Shown here piece after piece: positions 1-6,145 of a stretch of 7,746 nucleotides of DNA. Location: the NCBI GenBank assembly GCA_943328885.2, contig CALQBT020000108.1, positions 1 to 7,746 on the forward strand, written 5' to 3'. This DNA comes from Bordetella parapertussis (GTDB lineage: Bacteria > Pseudomonadota > Gammaproteobacteria > Burkholderiales > Burkholderiaceae_C). The translations under genes and the position numbers were made by a program. A model generated the notes under the pieces. It did not search any database and was not told the origin of the DNA. It was given only the letters and a program-made list of their open reading frames with translations. Within the stretch, counting starts at the first letter, position 1. Every line of letters begins with the position of its first letter.

Positions 1-193
1 CCGGGTAGGCCTCGACCAGCACATCTTGGGGTGCGTCGTGCAAGCAACGCAGGTTGCGGGTGTGCATCGAGTTGCCGCCGCGCCAGGCCTTGGGTGCAGC
101 TTCGAGCAGCAGCACGCTGGCACCGGCCTCGCGTGCCATCAGCGCGGCGCACAGCGCGGCGTTGCCGCCACCGATCACCAGGACATCGACCAA
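1..193 (-). CDS. FAD-dependent dehydrogenase, TcuA (tricarballylate dehydrogenase)-like, N-terminal part
   Basis: Only the first 64 residues are in the window; the gene continues past position 1. The protein opens with a Rossmann FAD-binding fold: beta strand VDVLVIGGG (residues 2-10), then NAALCAALMAREAGA, then an acidic residue at the end of the second strand (Glu31) expected to bind the adenosine ribose. Residues 39-48 (GGNSMHTRNL) resemble the conserved segment of the TcuA group in the fumarate reductase/succinate dehydrogenase flavoprotein superfamily. TcuA oxidises tricarballylate to cis-aconitate, but with so little sequence the substrate is not certain; another FAD_binding_2 dehydrogenase is possible. 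The start is taken as TTG because no ATG or GTG fits before the FAD motif and a GAGGAGA box lies 6 nt upstream. It follows the thiolase on the same strand after 79 nt, so co-transcription is plausible. Confidence 0.72.
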   Translation of the reverse strand, partial: MVDVLVIGGGNAALCAALMAREAGASVLLLEAAPKAWRGGNSMHTRNLRCLHDAPQDVLVEAYP

Positions 194-199
194 GCCACG

Positions 200-206
200 T
201 CTCCTC
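200..206 (-). promoter_or_regulatory. Shine-Dalgarno site setting a TTG start
   Basis: Read on the minus strand this is GAGGAGA, 6 nt before the TTG at 193-191. It is a near-ideal ribosome binding site, and it is the main reason for placing the flavoprotein start at this non-ATG codon. Confidence 0.6.
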
Positions 207-232
207 AGGGTAGGGCGCCACTGTAAGCGCGA

Positions 233-267
233 CGGGCGGCCCGCAGGCCGGACCGATCGGTCGCCCG
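233..267 (-). repeat. Intergenic inverted repeat between thiolase and flavoprotein genes
   Basis: Bases 233-241 (CGGGCGGCC) can pair with 259-267 (GGTCGCCCG) as a 9-bp stem with one G-T wobble. A separate perfect 12-bp palindrome, GACCGATCGGTC, lies at 251-262 and overlaps the right arm, so the two structures are alternatives. No T-run follows on the minus strand, so this is not a standard intrinsic terminator. It could attenuate read-through or be an operator for the flavoprotein gene, or it may be chance in GC-rich DNA. Confidence 0.3.
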
Positions 268-272
268 GACTG

Positions 273-1526
273 TCAGAGGGCTTGCAGGATCGTCACCGCG
301 CAGGCGGCTTCCTCAAAACCAATCACCCCGCCGCCGTTCTCGGCCAGGCCGATCCGGGCCCGACTGGCTTGACGCTCGCCGGCCTCGCCGCGCAACTGCA
401 GCGCGAGCTCGTGGATCATCGACAAACCGGTCGCGCCGACCGGATGGCCTTTGCTGACCAGCCCGCCCGACAGGTTGATCGGCCGCTCGCCGCCCCAGGC
501 CGTGGCGCCCGAGGCGACATAGGCACCGCCCTGGCCGATCTCGCAGAAGCCCAGCATCTCGGCCTGGTAGAGCTCGCAAAACGAGGTCGCGTCGTGGACT
601 TCGGCCACGTCGATGTCGCGCGGGCCGAGTCCGGCCATCGAATAAGCGCGCTGGGCCGCCACCTGGCTCAAGCCCGGCTCGTCCAAGCGGCGGTACTTGC
701 CACCGGTCAGCACGCTGGCGCTGATGCGCAGTGCGCGTTCGCGGACCACCGCCGGCAAAGACTTCAGGAAAGCTGCCGAACACACCAGCGCGGCTGCAGC
801 GCCGTCGCCGATCGGCGCGCACATCGCACGCGTCAGCGGCCAGCTGATCAAGCGGTCTTCCAACACTTGCTGCGGCGAAACCTCGAAGCGGTACTGCGCC
901 AACGGGTTCTTCGCGCCCATCGCGTGGTTCTTTGACGCGCCGAAAGCGATCTGCGCCGCGGTCGTGCCGTGGTGCTTCATGTGCCAGGCGGCCTGCATCG
1001 CGTAGGTGTCCATGAACAGCGTGCCGCCGCCGTCCTTGGGGTTGAAGGGCTTGCCCGCTTGCTCGCCGGCGGCGGCGTAGTAGGCCAACCAGTCCTGCGG
1101 GTCGAGCTGGTCGATGCCGCCGTCGAAGATCTCCTGGGTGCGCAGCGGGTCGTCGGGCACAAACGTCTTCTCGACGCCGATTGCCAGCGACAGCTCGGCC
1201 GTGCCCGACAGCACATCTTTCCAGGCGCCGTGCAGCGCCATGCTCGCGGTCGCGCAACCGCCCTCGACGTTGATCATCGGCACGCGCTCGGGGAACAAGC
1301 GTTCACGCACCAGTGGGGTGAAACAGACCTGGCCTCGGATGTTGCGCTGGCCCCAGCTGCCCATCCCGCAGTTGCCGAACCAGGCATTGGCAATCTGGTC
1401 GCCGTTCGCTAGCCCGGCGTCGTGCAGCACGGCCAGATAAGCCTGGCGGCTCAAGTCCTTGAAGCTGGCGCCGGCTTGCTTGCCGAAGCGGGTGCAGCTG
1501 GTGCCGATCAGGTAAGCGTCGTTCAT
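273..1526 (-). CDS. Thiolase family protein (SCP-x / lipid-transfer-type acetyl-CoA acyltransferase)
   Basis: A 417-residue protein of normal thiolase length. By family knowledge it cleaves a 3-ketoacyl-CoA with CoA, the last step of beta-oxidation, in the cytoplasm. The nucleophilic cysteine is Cys91 in NVEGGCATAS (residues 86-95). Residues 236-250 (CAPIGDGAAAALVCS) are the typical thiolase core. His361 in GGLVSKGHPVGATG (354-367) is the conserved active-site histidine. The usual C-terminal Cys-x-Gly motif is absent; the equivalent loop reads ENGGG (396-400). As in SCP2/SCP-x thiolases there is an HDCF-like site, here HDATSFCEL (311-319), whose Cys317 may act as the second catalytic residue. 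The ATG starts 4 nt after the stop of a P450 remnant; the purine-rich GGAATGATGAG just before it probably serves as ribosome binding site. The next gene downstream is the TcuA-like flavoprotein. The exact substrate is unknown; a steroid, isoprenoid or branched acyl-CoA would fit the family. An acyl-binding protein without thiolase activity cannot be excluded. Confidence 0.9.
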   Translation of the reverse strand: MNDAYLIGTSCTRFGKQAGASFKDLSRQAYLAVLHDAGLANGDQIANAWFGNCGMGSWGQRNIRGQVCFTPLVRERLFPERVPMINVEGGCATASMALHGAWKDVLSGTAELSLAIGVEKTFVPDDPLRTQEIFDGGIDQLDPQDWLAYYAAAGEQAGKPFNPKDGGGTLFMDTYAMQAAWHMKHHGTTAAQIAFGASKNHAMGAKNPLAQYRFEVSPQQVLEDRLISWPLTRAMCAPIGDGAAAALVCSAAFLKSLPAVVRERALRISASVLTGGKYRRLDEPGLSQVAAQRAYSMAGLGPRDIDVAEVHDATSFCELYQAEMLGFCEIGQGGAYVASGATAWGGERPINLSGGLVSKGHPVGATGLSMIHELALQLRGEAGERQASRARIGLAENGGGVIGFEEAACAVTILQAL

Positions 1527-1530
1527 CTCA

Positions 1531-1671
1531 TCATTCCAGTTGGATCGGCAGGTTGGACAACCCGCGCATCGCCATCGAGTCTATCCACTCGGTCGCGCTG
1601 GTTGCGCCTTCGACCTCGTCGAATCACCGGATCAACCCGGCAAAGCACAGCTGAGCCTCTTGATGCGCCGC
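1531..1671 (-). pseudogene. Cytochrome P450 C-terminal remnant
   Basis: Reading the minus strand from 1671, the frame gives QEAQLCFAGLIR, a stop (TGA at 1626-1624), then FDEVE, and ends MAMRGLSNLPIQLE before the stop at 1533-1531. This resembles the end of bacterial P450s: the helix after the heme-binding cysteine (LAR.EA...FA.LI.RFDEVE), a short strand, and the final RGL..LP(V/I) segment. The internal TGA stands where the family commonly has Arg, so one CGA-to-TGA change explains it. The heme loop (FG.G.H.C.G) and everything upstream are missing: the frame degrades beyond about 1671, and the AraC gene occupies the space where the P450 body would lie. The terminal stop is 4 nt from the thiolase ATG, as expected of a former operon partner. 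Identification rests on about 45 residues recalled as family pattern, so it is moderately sure. No other gene was recognised between 1672 and 1840. Confidence 0.55.
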
Positions 1672-1827
1672 CGCCAGGCTCGGTTCAAGCCGTGCTTGCC
1701 CGGCAGGCCTGCTCCTGATTTGCCCGGATACCAATCAGCCGATTGACTGATAGGCTTGAGGCGGTTTGCCCACCAGGCTTGGTGCGCAGTCCACCCGCAG
1801 GTCCGCTGTCCGGGCCGATTTCCTCGC

Positions 1828-1832
1828 AGGAG
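1828..1832 (+). promoter_or_regulatory. Candidate Shine-Dalgarno for the AraC-family gene
   Basis: AGGAG lies 8 nt before an in-frame TTG at 1841. It is the best ribosome binding site upstream of the conserved part of the regulator; the later GTG (1937) and ATG (1940) have no comparable box. Confidence 0.4.
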
Positions 1833-1840
1833 ACAAGTCC

Positions 1841-2770
1841 TTGGTCAGCCGTTCCCCAGCCCCGAACCATTCGAACCCGGCCTCGATCTGCCCGGCAAAC
1901 AGCGCCGCGCTGCCGCTGACCGACCGGCGCAACCGGGTGATGTGGCTCAACAACGACCGCGTCTTCTATGCCGGATTGCTGGGCGCGATGAGCGTTCGCA
2001 CGATGGGCGGTTGGCTGGTCTATGTCTCGCTGGGGGCGCCGATCAGGATTGCGGTGGGTGCTGCCGCGCTGGGCACGCTGTCGGACGAAGCGGCCTGGCA
2101 GCGCACCGATCTGGCCGTGGTGCCGCCTTACACGCCGCACCGTGTGGTCTGCGACGAGCGGCTGATCGCCAGCATCACGGTCGAGCCCGAGACCGTCGAC
2201 GACGCCGCATTGCCCGACTTCATGCGGGCCCACGTCGGCGCGGTGCCGGGCGACTGGCCGGGCGCAGCGCAGACCGTTCAGCGGGTGCGCGCGGCCCATA
2301 CCTGGCTGCGCACGCATGGCCGCGACATCGACCTTCAGACCACCGGTTTCGACGAGTGTTTCTTCGGTCAACGATTGGCACCACGGCGGCTGGATGCCCG
2401 CATTGCCGGCGTGCTCGAGGAAATCCGCAACGATCCCTCGCGCAGCACGACGGCCCAGGACTGTGCGCGGGCTGTCGGGCTGTCGTTCTCGCGTTTTTTG
2501 CACCTGTTCAAGGACGAGGTCGGCACGCCATTTCGCAGCCTGCGCACCTGGAAACGGGCGCGCAGCCTGCTGCACCATGTCACCCGTGAGGCCAACCTCG
2601 TGCACGTGGCGCTCGACACCGGTTACCCCGATTCGACCCACTTCAGCCACTCGATACGCCATGTCTACGGTCTGAAGCCCAGCGAGTTGTTCGCCGGCTC
2701 GCGCCAGCTGACCGTGCTCGGTGACAGCCCGGCCGCTCGCGCTGCCCAGCGGGCCGAGCGCTGGTGCTGA
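1841..2770 (+). CDS. AraC family transcriptional regulator
   Basis: A 309-residue protein from the chosen TTG start. The C-terminal third carries the two helix-turn-helix units of the AraC/XylS DNA-binding domain: the first at about residues 203-228 (AQDCARAVGLSFSRFLHLFKD), the second at about 253-283 (VALDTGYPDSTHFSHSIRHVYG followed by LKPSEL). The N-terminal part (about 34-170, beginning MWLNNDRVFYAG) has the strand-rich look of an effector-binding cupin-like domain, with VVPPYTPHRVV near residues 93-103. The start is uncertain. TTG 1841 has AGGAG 8 nt upstream and codons with high third-position G/C, but the conserved region begins near ATG 1940 (276 residues), and the frame is open back to TTG 1766. 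The gene is divergent from the P450 relic and thiolase and may control that group or the MaoC-acyl-CoA dehydrogenase operon; this is inferred from position only. An unusual feature is the long tail after the second helix-turn-helix (about 26 residues, Ala/Arg-rich). Confidence 0.88.
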   Translation: MVSRSPAPNHSNPASICPANSAALPLTDRRNRVMWLNNDRVFYAGLLGAMSVRTMGGWLVYVSLGAPIRIAVGAAALGTLSDEAAWQRTDLAVVPPYTPHRVVCDERLIASITVEPETVDDAALPDFMRAHVGAVPGDWPGAAQTVQRVRAAHTWLRTHGRDIDLQTTGFDECFFGQRLAPRRLDARIAGVLEEIRNDPSRSTTAQDCARAVGLSFSRFLHLFKDEVGTPFRSLRTWKRARSLLHHVTREANLVHVALDTGYPDSTHFSHSIRHVYGLKPSELFAGSRQLTVLGDSPAARAAQRAERWC

Positions 2771-2856
2771 TGGGCCCGGTTCGGACCGCTGCTGGTTTTA
2801 GGGCCGGTCCGCGCAGGTGACAGACCCATCCCCTGGGGTGACGGCACAATCGCCCC

Positions 2857-4011
2857 ATGTCCAATGCCTACACCCCCGACGGCCGCTCTGACGAGCCGCT
2901 GCCCAGCCCGCCCGACGCCCGACCCGATGCGGTCCAGGCCGCTCAACACGGGCTGCAATACCCCTGCGGCCAAGCGCCAGCGCCTGGCCAGGTGCGTGAG
3001 GTCGCGCCCGGCGTGCTGTGGCTTCGCATGCCTTTGCCGTTCGCCCTCAACCACATCAACCTCTGGGCGGTGGCCGACGAGGACGAGCAGGGGCCGGGCT
3101 GGGCGATCGTCGACACCGGCACCAAGACGCAGGAGTCGGTGGCGGCCTGGCGCGCGCTGATCGCTGACGACGGGCCGCTGGCGGCCACACCGCAGGGTGC
3201 GCGGATCACCCGCATCCTGTGCACCCACATGCACCCCGACCATGTCGGCATGGCCGGCTGGTTGGCGCGCAAGTTTCAGTGCCGGCTGTGGATGACCCGG
3301 CTCGAGTACCTCACGTGCCGGACCCTGACCGCCGACACCGGCCGCGAAGCGCCCGACGATGCGATCCGTTTCTACCGTCAGGCCGGCTGGCCTGAGGAGG
3401 CGATCGATGTCTATCGGGCCCGCTTCGGCGGTTTTGGCAAGTACCTGCACGCGCTGCCAGACAGCTTTCGCCGACTCAGTGATGGCGAGAGCTTCACCAT
3501 CGGCGGCCATCGCTGGCGCGTGATCGTCGGTCGAGGCCATTCACCCGAGCATGCCTGCTTGCTGTGCGAGGACTTGGATCTGCTGATCTCCGGCGACCAG
3601 GTGCTGCCGAGAATATCGTCTAATGTGAGCGTTTTTCCCACCGAGCCCGACGCCGATCCGCTGGCCGACTGGCTGACCTCGCTGGCCGAGTTGCGTGCCA
3701 CGCTGGGCGACCAGCTACTGGTGCTGCCGGCGCACGGTGAGCCGTTCCGTGGTCTGCACGCCAGGCTCGAACGTCTGGTCAGTGGCCACGAGCTGGGCTT
3801 GACGCGGCTGCGTCGCAGCCTGACCGACAACCCCAAGCGCGCGATCGATGTGTTCGGCGCGCTGTTTGCCCGGCCGATCGACGGCAAGGGCGATTTGCTG
3901 GGTATGGCCACTGGCGAAAGCCTGGCCCATATCAACTACCTGGTCGCGCGAGGCGAAGCCTGTTGCGTGACCGGTGCCGACGGCGTCAGGCGCTACCAGA
4001 TGGTGGCCTGA
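2857..4011 (+). CDS. MBL-fold metallo-hydrolase (glyoxalase II-like)
   Basis: A 384-residue protein with the metal-binding set of the metallo-beta-lactamase superfamily: THMHPDHVG at 123-131 (His124, His126, Asp128, His129), GRGHSPEH at 225-232 (His228), SGDQVLPRI at 245-253 (Asp247 as bridging ligand) and PAHGEP at 291-296 (His293). Spacing and order suit a dinuclear zinc or iron hydrolase. Residues from about 300 to the end (LERLVSGHELGLTRLRRSL onward) look like the small helical/winged C-terminal domain found in many such hydrolases. The first 45 or so residues are polar and proline-rich and probably not part of the fold; a later start is possible, but no later Met lies before the fold. 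The Shine-Dalgarno site before the ATG is weak. The substrate is unknown; hydrolysis of a thioester or ester is typical of relatives, and the neighbouring acyl-CoA genes make a thioester a reasonable guess only. It starts 86 nt after the AraC-family gene on the same strand. Confidence 0.9.
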   Translation: MSNAYTPDGRSDEPLPSPPDARPDAVQAAQHGLQYPCGQAPAPGQVREVAPGVLWLRMPLPFALNHINLWAVADEDEQGPGWAIVDTGTKTQESVAAWRALIADDGPLAATPQGARITRILCTHMHPDHVGMAGWLARKFQCRLWMTRLEYLTCRTLTADTGREAPDDAIRFYRQAGWPEEAIDVYRARFGGFGKYLHALPDSFRRLSDGESFTIGGHRWRVIVGRGHSPEHACLLCEDLDLLISGDQVLPRISSNVSVFPTEPDADPLADWLTSLAELRATLGDQLLVLPAHGEPFRGLHARLERLVSGHELGLTRLRRSLTDNPKRAIDVFGALFARPIDGKGDLLGMATGESLAHINYLVARGEACCVTGADGVRRYQMVA

Positions 4012-4223
4012 TCTGTCCGAAGCGCCAGCGTGCAGTTCGATGACGGTGCCCGTGACCCAAGCACCGGCTCGCGATCGAACCGATGCAGCACATCCGGCTT
4101 GGCACCCGATCACTGCAGGCGGTTGAGGCCTTCGCCTGACAAAGCCTGCGCTGCCAGCACCCCACAACGACACTCACCCAGGCTGCGCCACCATCCGCGG
4201 TCACCGATACCGTCAGAGGCTCC

Positions 4224-5585
4224 ATGAAAAGCGCACTATTTGTCGATTTCGACAACGTCTACACCCAGCTGCGCCAGTTGCAACCCGCCGCCGCCGAGCG
4301 TTTCGCGCGCCAGCCTATCGAATGGATTCGCTGGTTGATCGAATCGCTGGAGATTCCAGACGGCCACAATCCGCAGGCGCGGCGCAGGCTGCTGGTCAGG
4401 CGCTGTTACCTGAACCCGAACTGGTACCAGACCTACCGCAATGCGTTCCTGCGTGCAGGCTTCGAGATCGTCGACTGCCCGCCCGTGACGAACCAGGGCA
4501 AGACCAGCACCGACATCCACATGGTGCTCGACATCGTCGAGTTGCTGCAGCATGAGGTTCACTACGACGAGTTCATCGTGCTGTCGGCCGACGCCGACTT
4601 CACCCCGGTGCTGCGAAAGCTGCGACGCTACGACCGGCGAACCACAGTGCTGGCGATCGGTTTTCCGGCGGCGGCATACCAGGCATCGGCCGACTTGCTG
4701 ATCGACGAGCGCGCCTTCATCGAGCAGGCGCTGGGGCTTTCGGCCGAGTCGACCGAGGCCCTGCCCACGCTGTCGACCGAGCCCACCCAGGACTGCGCCC
4801 TGCGCGCTGAACAGCCCCGTGCGCCCACCGAGGCGGCATTCGAGTCCGTCGGCAACACCGACTGGGTTCGCGAGCCCGCATCAGCCGCCCGCTCAGCCAC
4901 CGACGAGGAATTGGCCCGCATCAGCTGTCGCATCGAGCAAGCCGTCGAGCAGCGCAACCAACCGGTGGCCGCCGGTCAGCTGGCATCTCGCTTGCGGCAT
5001 GAGTTTCCGCAGGCCTTGGAAAACTGGAACGGGCATGGCGCTTTCAAGCCCTTTTTTCGCTCGCTGGGCCTGACCAAGCTGTTGTGGCTCAACGGCTCGG
5101 GTGGACGCATCGCCGACCCGGCGCGCCACGCGCTGGACGGACTGGCCAGCACCGAGTCCGACAACGCGAGCCCCGCGCGCGAGTCGGGCTGGACCGGCCA
5201 CGAGGCGCTGCTGGCCATCGCTCGTGAGGTCAACAGCCTGACCGGCGCACCGTTGCTGCCGCCGCCCGCAGTGCACGCCGTGCTCTTGCTGCTGTGCGAA
5301 GACCTGGCCGCGCATGCCTACGAGCCGACCGAGACCGCGAGCAGGATCCGCGAACAAGGACTGGCGCAACACGGGCTGGACCTGTCGATGCGCGACGTGG
5401 TCTTCATCCTGCGTGGCATGCAACTCAACGGCCATGTCTTCGGCCGTGGTCAGGACGACGCGCGCACGCTGGCGCGACGCCTGGTCGACCAGGTGTTGTT
5501 CCTGTGCGAACGCGAACAGATGGAACTCGACGAAGCGGCTCTGGCCCAGGTGCGGCGTTGGATTGGCGGCGACTTGGTCGATTGA
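4224..5585 (+). CDS. NYN domain protein (predicted ribonuclease) with probable OST-HTH/LOTUS domain
   Basis: A 453-residue protein. Residues 1-170 form a NYN/PIN-like domain of the LabA/DUF88 type: ALFVDFDNVY (4-13) gives Asp8 and Asp10, KTSTDIHMVLDIVE (93-106) gives Asp97, and LSADADFTPVLRKLR (120-134) gives Asp123 and Asp125. These acidic residues are the metal-binding centre expected of an RNA-cleaving enzyme, so the catalytic set looks complete. A polar linker (about 172-225) follows. Residues 227-302 (DEELARISCRIEQAV ... GQLASRLRHEFP ... GHGAFKPFFRSLGL) resemble an OST-HTH/LOTUS winged-helix RNA-binding domain. A third, all-helical region (325-450) may be another divergent winged-helix unit; I do not recognise it with certainty. 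The ATG has AGAGG 4 nt upstream. The target RNA is unknown. It sits between metabolic genes but is separated from both sides by 212 and 116 nt, so it is probably its own transcription unit. Confidence 0.85.
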   Translation: MKSALFVDFDNVYTQLRQLQPAAAERFARQPIEWIRWLIESLEIPDGHNPQARRRLLVRRCYLNPNWYQTYRNAFLRAGFEIVDCPPVTNQGKTSTDIHMVLDIVELLQHEVHYDEFIVLSADADFTPVLRKLRRYDRRTTVLAIGFPAAAYQASADLLIDERAFIEQALGLSAESTEALPTLSTEPTQDCALRAEQPRAPTEAAFESVGNTDWVREPASAARSATDEELARISCRIEQAVEQRNQPVAAGQLASRLRHEFPQALENWNGHGAFKPFFRSLGLTKLLWLNGSGGRIADPARHALDGLASTESDNASPARESGWTGHEALLAIAREVNSLTGAPLLPPPAVHAVLLLLCEDLAAHAYEPTETASRIREQGLAQHGLDLSMRDVVFILRGMQLNGHVFGRGQDDARTLARRLVDQVLFLCEREQMELDEAALAQVRRWIGGDLVD

Positions 5586-5660
5586 CTGGGGCTGCGCCGC
5601 ACCGAGGGCCTGGCAGCAGCAGGGTCTGGGTCTGATGCGGCATGATGGCGGGGCTGCGCG

Positions 5661-5674
5661 AGTGCCGCGGCACT
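5661..5674 (+). promoter_or_regulatory. 14-bp perfect palindrome, candidate operator of the MaoC operon
   Basis: AGTGCCGCGGCACT is exactly equal to its reverse complement and lies 27 nt upstream of the first MaoC-like gene, inside the 116-nt gap after the NYN gene. A further CACT occurs at 5678-5681. Position and symmetry fit a dimeric repressor site; a short hairpin in the leader RNA is the alternative. No T-run follows, so it is not a usual terminator. Confidence 0.35.
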
Positions 5675-5701
5675 GATCACTGGGTATGAAAGGATGAACG
5701 C

Positions 5702-6145
5702 ATGATCGATACAAAACACATAGGCCACCAGTTCCCGGCCTTCAGCGCCGAAATCGAGCGCGGCCGATTGAAGTTCTTCGCCAAGGCGATCGGCCAGACC
5801 GACCCGGTCTACACCGACGAGGTAGCAGCGCATGCCGCCGGTCACCCCGGACTGCCGGTGCCGCCGACTTTTCTGTTCTGCCTCGAGATGGAGTCACCCA
5901 ACCCTGGCGCGGCCCGCGACTTGCTGGACCTGCCAGTGCCCAAGGTCTTGCACGGGGAGCAGCGATTCAGCTACCACGCGATGTGCTTTGCGGGCGACAC
6001 GCTGACCTTCGAGCCGCGCATCACCGACATTTACAGCAAGAAGGGCGGTTTGCTCGAATTCGTGGTCCGCGAGACGCGCGTGACCAATCAACACGGCACG
6101 CATGTGGCCGATCTCAACGCAATCACGGTGGTCAAACATGGTTGA
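5702..6145 (+). CDS. MaoC-like dehydratase subunit, FAS1-type N-terminal hot-dog domain (catalytic residues absent)
   Basis: A 147-residue single hot-dog protein. It begins IGHQFPAFSAEIERGRLKFF (residues 7-26), the pattern of the N-terminal MaoC-like dehydratase domain seen in HadA-type and ChsH1-type proteins. The segment AIGQTDPVYTDE (29-40) aligns with the hydratase-2 motif of its neighbour (ASGDHNPMHVD), but the catalytic Asp, Asn and His are replaced by Gln32, Asp34 and Tyr37. It is therefore probably the structural and substrate-binding half of a heterodimeric enoyl-CoA hydratase, with the next gene supplying catalysis. The start has AAAGGA 7 nt upstream. It overlaps the next gene by 8 nt, a sign of translational coupling and of matched subunit amounts. 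The acyl chain handled is unknown; in known pairs (HadAB, ChsH1/ChsH2) it is a long mycolate precursor or a steroid side chain. Confidence 0.86.
   Translation: MIDTKHIGHQFPAFSAEIERGRLKFFAKAIGQTDPVYTDEVAAHAAGHPGLPVPPTFLFCLEMESPNPGAARDLLDLPVPKVLHGEQRFSYHAMCFAGDTLTFEPRITDIYSKKGGLLEFVVRETRVTNQHGTHVADLNAITVVKHG

Noticed and set aside
54..935. A 293-codon plus-strand open frame across the flavoprotein and thiolase genes
   Set aside because: It crosses two well-supported minus-strand genes and their intergenic gap and has no recognisable fold.
1743..1771. TTGACT as a -35 promoter element upstream of the AraC-family gene
   Set aside because: No -10-like hexamer at the proper spacing (the sequence there is GC-rich), so a sigma-70 promoter is not supported.
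1685..2662. A 325-codon minus-strand open frame opposite the AraC-family gene
   Set aside because: Low-information Arg/Gly/Gln-rich translation and no domain; the plus strand clearly encodes both helix-turn-helix units.
2782..2811. Inverted repeat CGGACCG / CGGTCCG after the AraC-family gene as a terminator
   Set aside because: Only a 7-bp stem with a 16-nt loop and no T-run after it; too weak to call.
4012..4223. Possible short genes in the gap between the MBL hydrolase and NYN genes
   Set aside because: Open frames on both strands are short, unrecognisable and lack ribosome binding sites; no convincing hairpin, tRNA or riboswitch-like structure was seen.
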